From the NCBI GenBank assembly GCA_034336665.1, contig JAPFBE010000002.1, positions 14,796,906-14,860,905 on the forward strand: a stretch of DNA of 64,000 nt. The letters are read 5' to 3'. How positions within the stretch are numbered: the first letter of the stretch is position 1; every line of letters begins with the position of its first letter. The notes under the pieces were generated by a model, which ran no database searches, was not told the DNA's origin, and saw nothing but the letters and a program-made list of their open reading frames with translations. Both the position numbers and the translations under genes were made by a program. Below, one piece after another: positions 54,601-64,000 of this stretch. Origin of the DNA: Luscinia megarhynchos (lineage: Eukaryota > Chordata > Aves > Passeriformes > Turdidae).

Positions 54601-57600
54601 GTCTCCTTTCCCCTTACTTTGCTTTCCTATCTGCCACTGTCACTGTGCTCTTTTGGGCTTGCAAAGATGGGCCTTTCATGACTCTCCTGTGGTGGCTGTG
54701 GTGTTAACCAACCAACCTGTCAGTAGCCTAACAAACAATGTATTCAAACCTACTTAATATCTCTTACTTAAGCCAGACAAAGTTAGACAACAACAAATAA
54801 GAACAGAAGAGCATATGCAAAGTACAAGAGTAGGGAAACAGAAAGTGAGACTCTACATCATCACACTGCTTGTGATTGTTACATAAACTGGGATTCCAAT
54901 TAGAAATATTTTCTCATGCAGCCATTCATTCTTGTTAGTACAAAAGACACCACACACCACCAGCACTGTGAGAACTCGGTGCTTAGCATTCCTAGAGAGG
55001 GGCAGGCCCCTTCTATGCAGGGCTACAGAAGCTCGTCATTTTTCTGGGTTATTGCCTCCCTCAGTCAGCAGAGCACACCTTTGGCACCAAGAGCTGAGGT
55101 AATGCAGCACTTATTAACATTCATGCCTTTAATGTGGCTGCCACAAGTGAACAGCAAAGAAAAATGATAGGAACTTCTAAATACTTGATGAAGCCTCATC
55201 CTGAGCACTGGCAGCAACTGAACATTTTGAACCTTTTACCCTGGCTTTCTGTGGCAGTAAAATGTCCTGAATTTGTTCAGAGTCAATACCATGGACAGCA
55301 AGCAACAACTGAGGATCTTTTCTAAGATCTTGCATAAACATCTGGGTAAAGAGACCAGAGCTACACTACTAAATTCCTCACAAGATGGAGCATCATGACA
55401 ATTGGTTGGAGGAAACCACCTGGAAAGCCTTGAGAATAAAAATCTGTACAAGAGGAGTGAGTATTCTTTGGAAAATATGGTCAATCTTTTCATTATGGGA
55501 ACTAAATTTAAAGGCCTGGAAATCATTATTTCCCTTTTCTTAGCAATTAGACTTTTCACAGGATTTCCATTCAAGTGTCAAAGACAAGGAGGCATTATAA
55601 CTATTTGAAGCAGGATGTGACAAAGAATTAACCTTGTTGATAGATTATATCTAGAAAGAATGATCAACCAGTGTTAGCCAAAGAAATGCAAATATATAAA
55701 CGTATATTAGGTGAATCACTTATGCTCAAACTGATACCTCAGCAAAAGGCTGACCCATCCCAGAGATCTATGTCATACAGCACACATCATTTTGTGAAAT
55801 ACAGCACTGAGCTGACATGTTGATAAACATTGCTCTTTTATGATGCACAAAAGGTGAACATCCATGCTATGAGCAGTTTGACAGTGTAGCTCACTGAGTG
55901 TTGATAATTCATCAAAGACACCCAGCAGAAGCCTGTAAGATATTTCAGCTTTTTCTCTCAGAGCCCAAAGGGTTGCAGCGGGCACTTGTCACACGAGCTG
56001 TCTCCTGTGTGCAAACGCAGGGCTTGGTCCTTTACTCTCTTCTGTACAGCATGAATAAAATATCACAGAGAGACTGCAAAATGAAATGTATTTCTGTGAC
56101 AGCGGTGTCCGGATGACACCCTCGAAAAGAAATGCTTGTTTTACACAGGGCTTAACCAATCTCCGCAATTTACTGCTGCAAGCTATTTTTGTGGCTTACA
56201 GTTTATCAGATTTCAAAGCAAGATAACACTTTTACAGACATAATAAGAACACCTGCATTTACATTAAGTCAGATAAAAGGAAAACACAGGATAGATATTC
56301 ATACACATAAAAAGGGTAAGTTTCTCTTTGTCTGGACAACGCCCAGGATAGTGAATTGATTTCTACTCTACAAGAAAAATGGATAAAAAAATAAAGGCTA
56401 ATCTATCAGGTATAGGCCAACTTTAACTGTTTAGAGTTAGAGAAAACATACAAGAACAATATTACCTCAGAATTATACAAACATTTTTTGCGCCTTCCTC
56501 TGTAACATCTGATATGAGCTACTGTCAGAGAGAGGATATCAGAATACTAATGGCATGAGTCATTGTGGCAGTTTTGGTACTTCTTCTTCATAACACATCT
56601 AGGACTTTTTTGATTGTGACAAAAATACCAAAATCACTCAAAATACCACAATATATAGAAGTAAAACTAAAATAGAACTAAAATCTAATTTCCTGCATCC
56701 GCTCCAACAAAAAAATAAACAAGAAGTGAGAACTACAGGCTTTTTTTCCATACTAAAATACTTTGTAATTTTTTGTTAGAAGCTAATCCCCTTGTAATTA
56801 AGCCTCTTCCAAGGAGTTTGGGTTTCTTCCACCAGAAAATCACAGAGTTGAGATGCAATTAATTTTCCAATCTTTGTTCATCGTTTCTTTCATGTTACTT
56901 CCCATTTTCAACCCTCCACTCTACGAGTCTGGTCCTTTAAAGACTGTAAATTCTTCAACTTAAGCACTCCAGACCTGAGCATGAAAATCTGAGCTAAGAA
57001 GTGTGCAGGTGACATGTAGTACCACTCAGGTTTGGCACCTCATGTCCTGACTCTTATTTGTCTTTCTACTGTTCAGCCTGGTTCAGAACTGAGAGGTCTT
57101 CTAGAGTTCACATGAACAAAATGTGTGCAAGAGTTCCCAGCAGAATAAGCATCTGTTCTGAGCAGGTTTTTTTATTAAAACCTGGAAAACCCCTGACAAG
57201 CCTAGCAGAAATTGTGAAACAGAAGCAAGTGACCCATACGTGCATGGGTCACACAAGCTAATATTCAGCCCTGTGGTCACCTCGCATTAGTGCTGTGGTT
57301 TGTTCTTCTTCCTATTTTGCTTCACTCTGTTTTCAGATACCCATTTCCTCTGATAGCTCTTCCCCTGACAGCCTACTTGTTCCTCACCACTGTACTGCTC
57401 AGTACATCTGTGATCTGCACTTCTTTTGGGCAACACACACAGCGTGTGTTTTGTACTTTGTCATCCCTGTTGTTTCTATTTACATAGTTAAAGCAGCCAT
57501 AAGCTACTTTGTGCACCCTTGGGTACGGCTGACAAACACATACTTCCAAGGGCTCGCCTGGTGCAGGTGTTCTTCCCCTGGTCAGGAATCACCTATGAGA

Positions 57601-57814
57601 TCCGTATCTACAGAGTTCAATGAGTGTAAAATCTCCACCATCCCCTGGCATGGTGGTGCACTGAGGCTGTGACAAGGCTTGACCAGTTGTTCTTCAAATT
57701 TCCATCTTTCCCAGGGTTTTGCATTCTGCATAACACAGAGTTGAGGAGGCCAAAGAGAGTATGAAAGTGAGGACATGAATTTGGATTTTGTCTTCCATTT
57801 GACAAAAAGGAGTG
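54601..57814. other. Gene-free MYLIP-proximal upstream region
   Basis: Returns to AT-rich sequence. A 112-codon minus-strand frame (55236-55574) has one faint reverse-transcriptase-like stretch, ALVSLPRCLCKILEKIL, but nothing else to support a LINE. The palindrome at 57229-57252 is listed separately. Confidence 0.6.
57229..57252. promoter_or_regulatory. 24-bp palindrome with everted nuclear-receptor-type half-sites
   Basis: Perfect 9-bp arms gtgacccat / atgggtcac flank acgtgc. The arms hold TGACCC and GGGTCA half-sites in everted orientation with a 10-nt spacer, and the centre contains an ACGTG core. It sits about 1.47 kb upstream of the MYLIP start codon. The palindrome is seen directly; receptor binding is speculation. 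Confidence 0.4.
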
Positions 57815-58178
57815 CTTGAAAGCTGAGACAAGAGCCAGGGTTCAGGGGGATCTTATTGCTTTCTACAATGACCTGAAAGGAGGGTGTAGCCAGGTGGGGA
57901 GCAGCCTCCTCTGCCAGGCAGCCAGTGACAGGACAGGCGGACACAGTCTCAAGCTGCACCAGGGGAAATTTAGTTTGGAAATTAGAAAGAATTAAGATGG
58001 TTAGACATTGGAATGGGCTGCCCAGAGAGGTGGTGGAGTCACTGTCCGTGTAGGTATTTAAGGAAAGTCTCGACGTGGCACTCAGCGCCATGGTCGGGTT
58101 GACATGGTGGTGATTCATCATAGATCAGACACGACGATCTCAAAGGTCTTTTCCAACCTCACCGATCCTGTGATTCTG
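57815..58178 (+). repeat. CR1 LINE 3' end, 5'-truncated, next to MYLIP CpG island
   Basis: Matches the 3' untranslated part of avian CR1 in sense orientation: a 'tcttattgctttctacaatgacc' type start, 'gtgacaggacaggcgg', 'gaatgggctgcccagaga', 'ggtggtggagtcac', 'gttgacatggtggtg', 'cgatctcaaaggtctttt' and a terminal 'cctgtgattctga'. Truncation at the 5' side is normal for CR1. The antisense 179-codon open frame across 57582-58121 is a by-product. The left edge is approximate. Confidence 0.93.
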
Positions 58179-58464
58179 AGAAGGCAATGTTTGGTTGTCA
58201 CTCAGCCCACGGCGGCCCTGTCTCACGTGTGTCACAGACTGTCCTGCCCAGCAGGCTCGGCCTCCACCCGCCCTTGGCCGAGCCCGCCTCGCCGTGCTTT
58301 AGGCGGACACCGGGCCGGGTGAGCAGCTCGGCGGAGGGAGGCGGAGGGCGCCGCGCGGCCGGGCCCCTGAGGGGGCGCGCGGGGAGCCCCGCCAGCCGCC
58401 CCGCGCGCACGGCGGGGGGCGCCAGAGAGCGAGCGCCACGCACGCCCGCGCGGCCCCGGCGGCG

Positions 58465-58563
58465 CTGATTGGCGGCGGCGGCGGCCCGCAGCCGTGAGCG
58501 GCCGCTCCTGATTGGCCCGCAGGTGCGGACCCGGGAGGGGCGGGGCTGCGGAGGGTACATAAG
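58465..58563 (+). promoter_or_regulatory. MYLIP: MYLIP core promoter: CCAAT, GC box, TATA-like element
   Basis: Two inverted CCAAT boxes (attgg at 58468-58472 and 58511-58515), of the kind bound by NF-Y, are followed by a perfect Sp1-type GC box GGGGCGGGGC at 58537-58546 and a TATA-like TACATAAG at 58556-58563. Their order and spacing are those of a classical promoter pointing at the MYLIP start codon 160 nt downstream. Motifs are seen directly; factor identity is inferred. LXR regulation is known for the mammalian gene, but I saw no convincing DR4 element close by. Confidence 0.75.
58533..58555 (+). promoter_or_regulatory. Promoter G-quadruplex motif overlapping GC box
   Basis: GGG-a-GGGG-c-GGGG-(7 nt)-GGG, immediately upstream of the TATA-like element. 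The Sp1-type GC box is inside it. Confidence 0.6.
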
Positions 58564-58584
58564 GAGGGAGCGGCGCAGGCGGCG

Positions 58585-58723
58585 AGGGGCGCGGGACGGG
58601 CGCTGGCGGGGTCCGGGCGTGGGCGATTGGCGCGTGCGGGGCTCAGCCCGTGGCGACAGCGGCGGCAGCGGCGGCCGCTCCAGGTGTCCGTGGCGGCAGC
58701 AGCGGAGCCGGCTGTCCCCAACC
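58585..58723 (+). other. MYLIP: Probable MYLIP 5' UTR
   Basis: Inferred leader of about 140 nt. The transcription start is placed roughly 25-30 nt after the TATA-like TACATAAG at 58556. The segment is extremely GC-rich with CGG/GGC runs, has no upstream ATG, and includes a third inverted CCAAT motif (attgg, 58626-58630). The exact start site is an inference; dispersed initiation is common in CpG islands. Confidence 0.6.
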
Positions 58724-58810
58724 ATGCTGTGCTATGTGACCAGGCCGGACGCGGTGGTGATGGAGGTGGAGGTAGAGGCGAAAGCCAACGGCGAGGACTG
58801 CCTCAACCAG
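58724..58810 (+). CDS. MYLIP: MYLIP (IDOL) coding exon 1, residues 1-29
   Basis: First coding exon of the E3 ubiquitin ligase MYLIP/IDOL, known to ubiquitinate LDLR, VLDLR and ApoER2 at the cytoplasmic face of the membrane and to be induced by LXR. The 29 codons begin [20 protein letters not shown] and end at CLNQ, the start of the FERM F1 ubiquitin-like lobe. The exon ends in CAG followed by donor gtgagg, phase 0. The start is chosen because the peptide matches the known N-terminus, A is at -3 (aaccATGc), and no ATG lies between the TATA-like element and here. The frame stays open upstream to about 58469 but contains no ATG, so that extension is just CpG-island sequence. Compared with human MYLIP from memory, residue 12 is Val instead of Leu. 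The exon lies inside the CpG island. Identification is very secure; only the first 92 residues of about 445 are in the window. Confidence 0.97.
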
Positions 58811-59820
58811 GTGAGGGCTTCTCTCCGCCGCCCGCCCGCCGGGCGCCAGCGCTCGGGGCCGGGGCTGTGACGGGGAGCCGTGACCGCGGGGCAGCGCCGA
58901 GCGCTGGTGGCCGGCCCCGCCGCTGCCCTGGCAGCCCGCAGCCCCGTCCCCGCGGCGGGGCCCGGGCACCGCGAGGGGCGGCGGTGGCGCGGGGCTGGGC
59001 CGTGCGGGGGCGGCGCGGCGGCGGTGGGGGCGGGGAGCGCCGCAGAGTCCCCGCGTCTCTTGTGGGTTTGCTTTCTTATTCTCGTTGGGTTTTTTTGTTG
59101 TTGGTTTTTTGTTTTGTTTTGTTTTTTTTCTCTCTTCACCCCTTCTCCATGTTGAATGCAGAGGGTGCTGCATCCCTCGCCGCGGGGCCCTCCGGCCCCT
59201 CCGCCGTGGGAAGCGCAGGCCCGGGCCTCGCCGCTGAACCCCGCTGGAAGTGTCCCGGGGAGGGGACAGCAGTGGGGCCAGAGGCTGGGTGTAGCACCCT
59301 CTGCATCCAGCCCTGTGCATCGGGGCCGAGCGGGCTGGAGCAGCCATCCAGGTGCCTTCTCGCCTTTCTGTCTCCGCCGCCTCGGTGTGCCTGCGGCGCC
59401 TGCTGTGGGCATGCTGGGCAGGGAGAGACAAAAAGTCCCGTCTGCCCATGCCACCTAAATAAAACTTGTGGGTGACACTGCTTCTTCACTTCTCCTTGCC
59501 CAGCAAGTGCTGTTGGCCGTGGATATTCTCCTCTTGTGGGAATCCGCTGACCCTCTGTAGTGCCTGTGCTGGGGGTAAAATTTGTTCCTGGAAGCCCGTG
59601 TGTTTTTTGGCTAGTGGAGGAATTCCTAGTTTATGCTTAGTGCTTTTTTTCTGGGCTGTTTTGTCTGCAACCTAAAATCCAAGTGATTAAGCCTTTGTAT
59701 GAAGGTGCTGACAGCAGGATTTTTTATGTGTGTTTTAAGGGAGCAGTCTGAAAGACCACTTCAGATGTTACTTGTCATTGTCGTGTTGCAGCCTGATTGT
59801 AAAGAATCTTATTCTTTCAG
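58811..59820 (+). other. MYLIP: MYLIP intron 1
   Basis: A GT-AG intron of 1,010 nt, phase 0, starting gtgagg and ending tttcag. Its 5' third is CpG island, then a T/G-rich low-complexity stretch at 59077-59142 (runs of T broken by G), then a GC-rich portion to 59430, then ordinary AT-rich DNA. The frame from exon 1 would stop at 58870, so retention would truncate the protein. Confidence 0.95.
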
Positions 59821-60011
59821 GTTTGCAGAAGGTTGGGGATTATAGAAGTTGATTATTTTGGACTGCAATTCACTGGCAGCAAAGGGGAGAATCTATGGCT
59901 GAATTTGAGGAACAGGATCTCCCAGCAGATGGATGGTTTAGCCCCTTATCGATTGAAATTGAGAGTCAAGTTTTTTGTTGAGCCACATCTTATCTTACAG
60001 GAGCAGACAAG
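59821..60011 (+). CDS. MYLIP: MYLIP (IDOL) coding exon 2, residues 30-92 plus 2 nt
   Basis: Second coding exon, joined in frame to exon 1. It encodes 63 residues beginning [17 protein letters not shown] and ending [13 protein letters not shown], then AG of codon 93 (phase 2). It completes most of the FERM F1 lobe; FERM F3, which in the family binds the receptor tails, and the C-terminal RING that recruits UBE2D are not present. The acceptor is a pyrimidine tract ending attctttcag and the donor is AAG followed by gtaagc, both strong. The only difference I noticed from the human sequence as remembered is Asn instead of Ser in SKGENLWL. No stop or frameshift is seen, so the gene appears functional. 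The following exon, expected to begin near HIFFLHIK, was not found before 64000. Confidence 0.97.
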
Positions 60012-63000
60012 GTAAGCAAATAGGGTTGTAAGTACATTTAATTTAATACTTTGTTTTCAATTTCTGTAACCTACGAAAGTGATCGCACACTGTTTTTATT
60101 TCTTTCATTATATGGTAATTTTGCTTTACTTTTCTTTGTAATTTTAAAGTCTTAGTGTTTTTGAAGTATATAATTGCTTTTTTTTTTTTTTTTAGAAAAA
60201 AATGTAATTAAATTGGTAACTTTAAGCTTTGTGTAGCTACCTGTAAGCAATCAGTAATTTTGTGAGCACTTAGTGCTGGAACTGGAAGAAACTGAGTTAC
60301 CAGTGGCAAACTTTTCATCTGGTATTTGTGTGTCCGATAGTAACCTCTGTTCTGTGGTGTTACTCTAGGTCATTCTGAACCACTAGTACAGAAAGGCAGG
60401 AAACAATTCCTCCCACAGTGCAAAAAAACTTGCTGAATTCCTTTTTGTCTGGTATTATGTTACAGTAACTTTCATATAGCTACAGGCTCTTGGAGCCTAC
60501 AAAAGAAACAGCTGTCTGGCTGCTTCTGTGGCAAGTCCTCTTAACTAAATTGATATGCTGTTGTTAAATCAGAAGAAATAGTCTAAGATTAGTAGGGAAC
60601 ACTTGCTTTTACTCCTTGAGTTTGATTACCACATGAATTGCAATAGAATTATCTTTAAAGAATTCTATACACTTGTGTATTTAATGCTGACTTCCAACTA
60701 CTTTTTCCTGTTAGATTTGGATAGTGCAGTTAATATGAATGGGGCTAATTGAAACCTAGTGTCCATATGACAATGCCAAAACCCATTTTCACTGCTCACC
60801 TGAACCTGTTACTCTCAGAATCATTGACTTAGTACTTTCAGAATTAAGACCATGATTACAACACGGTGCTTCTGCACAGAATGTCTAAGGAATATGGTCA
60901 GAGGCTGACAGTCTGATTTGGTGTTTATTTCATAAGAAAAAGTTTTTGAGTTTATTTTTTGATCTAATGTGTAGGTGAGAAGCTTTTGGGGAGCAGTGGT
61001 TCCAGCTCATCAGTATGGTTGAAGTTTTCAGATTGCTGTGGTTGTAGGCCATGGTTGTTCTGGATAATAACTCCAGTTAGGAAATGCATTCAAACTGAAT
61101 TCCAGTTCTCATACATTCTTATTTAGGAGATAATTTCTACTGTCCATGACACATCATGGAGTATTTTTCCTTAAAGAAACTCTTATTTAAATATTCTTGG
61201 TAAGTATAAAACCAAATAACAAATGGGATTTATCTTGAACAAAAGGAGCCTCACGATTTCATACCTGATGAGGCAGAAGAGATTACCCTGAGCATGTCAG
61301 ATGTGTCTCCACTCACGAAGCAAATCAGGGTGAAAATCTGAGGAAACCTCAAAGTGGCATTTTTATGCTATCATTGATGAATGCTTGTTCAGCTTCACAA
61401 GGCTTTTACAGGCATCTGTGTCCCTGCCTTCAACACTGTCAATGCAAGACCTGGCAGGAGGTGGAAGTTAATAGAGAGGTTGAACTGGTGAAACATGCCC
61501 CAAGGGCCTCAAAGACTGGCTTGTGTAGCTAAAATACAAGAGCATATGCACCTACATCAAAGCAGCAAGTATTTCTCCACTGTAAAGATGATTTTAAAGG
61601 ATATAGGTGGGGCAACCTTTCTTTTATGTATTAAATTAAGACTGTTCTGAAACTGATATTTTTAACAAACAATTTAAAAGTTAACCTGATCTTAGGCATC
61701 AGAAGATGTATATTAAAACCAAATTCAAGTTGTAATAACTGCATTTTAGTTGTGTAAGCCCAGTAGTCCACATGTAACAGACCTAGAATTCCAGTGCCTG
61801 TGGTAAATATCTATTCTCCTGGATTGACACTGAGTTTTAGTAGATTGACTTATTTTTTCTACTCAGGTCTGCTTGAGGATTTACATATGCATGTAACTGT
61901 GAATTCATACTTAGTTTGTAATCATAAGCGTCAAGGGGAGGATGAAAACTTGTAAACCTATTGCCAAACTTAAAAATCAATTGGTGTATCATAGAATTGT
62001 AAGGATTAGCTGTAGAATTAGAGCTGACACATTGTTTCATCTTTATCTGCAAAGTCTCGATAAAGAAAGTGATGGGTATCCTTAGTTTCCTTTAGCAGTT
62101 GTGTCCATATTTGATGTATGGGGTGTTTCTGGCAGAGCTGTTGCCTTGTGGACCTGTGTGTGAAGAATGCTGGGGAAGATTTCCAGTCTTTTGCTTGCAG
62201 CCTCTGATCCTGTTTTTACATATAAATTAGATGCGTAGATACATGTTGAGACTGCTTTTGAAATCTGAGAAGCTGCAAGTAATTCTAAATTTTGTTGATG
62301 TGCTTCACCATGATTACAATGGCAAACGTTGTGACTCAGTTACCACGTTTTTTCTGTGTACTTAGGAAGCTTTGCCAGTCCCTGGTTGCAGTGCTTCATT
62401 AGAGACCCCTGCCTTGCACTTGAGTTTAAAGCTCAGGTGTATGTTTGTTTGTAGCAATTTAATCTTCAGGTGTCTACATGCTGTGAAAGCTGATCTGACA
62501 ACAGAATGTTGACCTCTGCTTCTGTTATCTTTAATTAGCCCAGAGGAGTATTTGAGCCAGTTCTAATATTCTTATAAAAGGCAGCCTTCTTGCAGAGCAC
62601 AAAGAGCAGGTTATAATTGTACCTCTGACCACTGTGACAACAAACCACATTCACTAAGTGCTTTGGGAATCTGAGAATTGCGTGGAGAAGCCCTTTCTAC
62701 TGCACTTTTTTTACAGGGTTAAAAGCAGTTTATTTCTATTATTTGGATCTCAACTTCTAGGTTTTTTATTTGACTACCTGGTACTGAATTGCACCACATG
62801 ATTTTAGTTTAGAATTGTTTTCAATGGAATAAAAGTGCTTCAGTGCAAGAATGTCATTCAGATTTAATCTGCTGCTGTCACGAGTTTCACAAACAAGTCT
62901 GAGATGTGAACAGTGTGTTGCTTTAGAGGAGCTTGAAGAGCTGTAAGTTTTCTTTAGCATGGAAAAATCACACTGGCTTGAAAACGGTGCTGTCTCTTGT

Positions 63001-64000
63001 TTTTAAGACACACGGGATGGTCAGAGATCGAGATCATAACTCTGGCTTATGTCGCGTTCATTTTCACTGTTTCCTGTATTTCTTTGATAGGTCGTGCAAC
63101 AGTTGGGGGAAAAAAAAGCAAACCTGCTTTTCACTTCTTTACTGAATGACTTGTGGGTGGTTCATGTATCAAATGTTGTGAAGTGTTGAATTGCAGTAAG
63201 GAGCTAGGGCTTAGAGAGAGGATTATAGTCGCTAATCGGAATTCTCAGGAGCCTTTTTGCCGGGGGTGGGGCGGGAGGAGGCTGCCGCAGCGGCGCGGGC
63301 CGGGCGGTGCCGCCGAGCCGGGTGCGGGTGTCGCGGGCAGTGACCGCCAGTAGCCCCGGCACGGCCCGGGGGCCAGCTCTGCTCTGGGATACCGCAGCCC
63401 CTGCCGGGACACAGGGATCCGGGCATCGGCCACAGCCTGGGCAGCGTGGAGCGCAGGAGTCTTGAGACTTGCGCCCACCCTTTAACTGGAAAGGTGTTTG
63501 CCGAGCCGCCCGAGAGGCCAGCGGTGCCCGGCAGCAGTCCGGGAGAACGGTGGGTTTAGGTTTTAAATTCACCATTATTTGTCTTGTGTAGCATGGCTGA
63601 AAATCAAATATTCACATGTAAGCCACGACAATTTAAAATATGTCAGGTTCTAGTGAGCCACACAGCACCGTGAAGTGTTCAAAAGAGCTGTTTTTTGCCA
63701 GCCTTGAAAGTGGCAATTATTGTTTTGGAGATTGCTGAAAGTTGTGTGATGTTTGCCAGAATTTGAATTATATTTACAAAGTACACTTTTTTTCTGTGTT
63801 GTCCAGTTGTGTTGATGAACAAGTTGAAATTAAGAATGGCCTTAAATCTGTTGAGGAGTCAGATACATGTAGTAGATAAAAAGTGAGAAAACCATCTTGT
63901 TTTCCTGTAGCCAGCACAGCAGTGATGTGGTGTTTGTTACAAGGCAATGAAAGTTTGTGATAGACACTGGGGTGAGTTTAATAGATCTTTTTGTCTAAAT
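60012..64000 (+). other. MYLIP: MYLIP intron 2 (partial, continues beyond window)
   Basis: Begins with donor gtaagc in phase 2 and has no recognisable exon to the end of the window. It contains a 17-nt T run ending in a cryptic acceptor-like ag (about 60179-60196) and the CpG-rich patch at 63255-63560. Elsewhere it is unremarkable AT-rich sequence. A short stretch at 61990-62010 (atcatagaattgtaagg) faintly resembles an antisense CR1 end but is too short to call. Confidence 0.9.
63255..63560. promoter_or_regulatory. Intragenic CpG-rich patch in MYLIP intron 2
   Basis: A sharply bounded, roughly 300-nt GC-rich and CpG-rich segment within AT-rich intron. It has GC-box-like G runs at its left edge (gggggtggggcggga) and a donor-like gaacg/gtgggt at 63549/63550. 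It could be an alternative promoter with first exon, an enhancer CpG island, or an inserted GC-rich sequence. No ORF in it looks like a known protein. The compositional patch is certain; its role is not. Confidence 0.55.

Larger units (their letters stand above)
58205..59070. promoter_or_regulatory. MYLIP: CpG island over MYLIP promoter, exon 1 and start of intron 1
   Basis: GC content and CpG density rise abruptly just right of the CR1 tail ending at 58178 and stay very high through exon 1 into intron 1, with long CGG/GCC stretches. GC remains raised, less extremely, to about 59430. Many long open frames on both strands here are by-products of the lack of AT-rich stop codons. The island marks a constitutively accessible promoter. 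Confidence 0.9.

Noticed and set aside
57582..58121. 179-codon minus-strand open frame
   Set aside because: Most of it is the antisense of the CR1 tail at 57815-58178 (peptide with TTSLGSPFQCLTIL); the same peptide pattern recurs antisense to the CR1 at 7991.
58469..58723. N-terminal extension of MYLIP in frame with exon 1
   Set aside because: The frame is open but has no ATG and crosses the promoter elements; homology places the start at 58724.
58198..59489. Several long open frames on both strands (up to 282 codons)
   Set aside because: They are Arg/Ala/Pro/Gly-rich by-products of the CpG island, several begin at non-ATG codons, and they overlap the real MYLIP exon 1 in other frames.
63153..63575. 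Open frames over the intron 2 CpG-rich patch as a MYLIP exon
   Set aside because: None matches the expected continuation of the MYLIP protein, and no acceptor in the correct phase with homologous sequence is seen.

Overview
The window looks like bird nuclear DNA. It is AT-rich, almost gene-free sequence with scattered 5'-truncated CR1 LINE tails, several of which end in the avian 'tgattctgtg'-type 3' terminus. It runs into a very GC-rich CpG-island promoter. I cannot name the species; a passerine or other neognath is plausible, and no feature here decides it.

The only protein-coding gene I can support is the 5' part of MYLIP (IDOL), on the + strand at the right end. Exon 1 (CDS 58724-58810) and exon 2 (59821-60011) encode residues 1-92 plus two bases of codon 93, which is the F1 (ubiquitin-like) lobe of the FERM domain. 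Both splice junctions are canonical, and the peptide is nearly identical to mammalian MYLIP as I recall it. The rest of the protein (FERM F2/F3 lobes, linker, RING) must lie beyond 64000. From 60012 to the end is intron 2, which holds a second GC- and CpG-rich patch at 63255-63560. The promoter has three inverted CCAAT boxes, a perfect GC box inside a G-quadruplex-type tract, and a TATA-like TACATAAG. No ATG lies between that element and the start codon.

Positions 1-58200 are a gene desert upstream of MYLIP. In mammals the interval between DTNBP1 and MYLIP is also long and gene-poor, so this fits expected synteny, although no DTNBP1 exon is visible. The desert contains six CR1 3'-end copies (7991-8309 +, 16185-16280 +, 34014-34396 +, 40611-40956 +, 44880-45262 -, 57815-58178 +), a likely CR1 ORF1 relic near 11887-12262, simple repeats ((TATC)n at 7892, (GGAT)n at 24853, (TTGTAA)n at 29975, an A/C-only tract at 25868) and a GC-richer block at 53595-54600 that may be an antisense LTR-type repeat. 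The remaining open frames there are short, overlapping on both strands and without recognisable domains.

I found no undescribed multi-gene system. The observations most worth checking are regulatory: the promoter architecture and adjoining CR1, a long nuclear-receptor-like palindrome about 1.5 kb upstream of the MYLIP start, the CpG-rich patch in intron 2, and an isolated strong G-quadruplex motif at 30929-30957.
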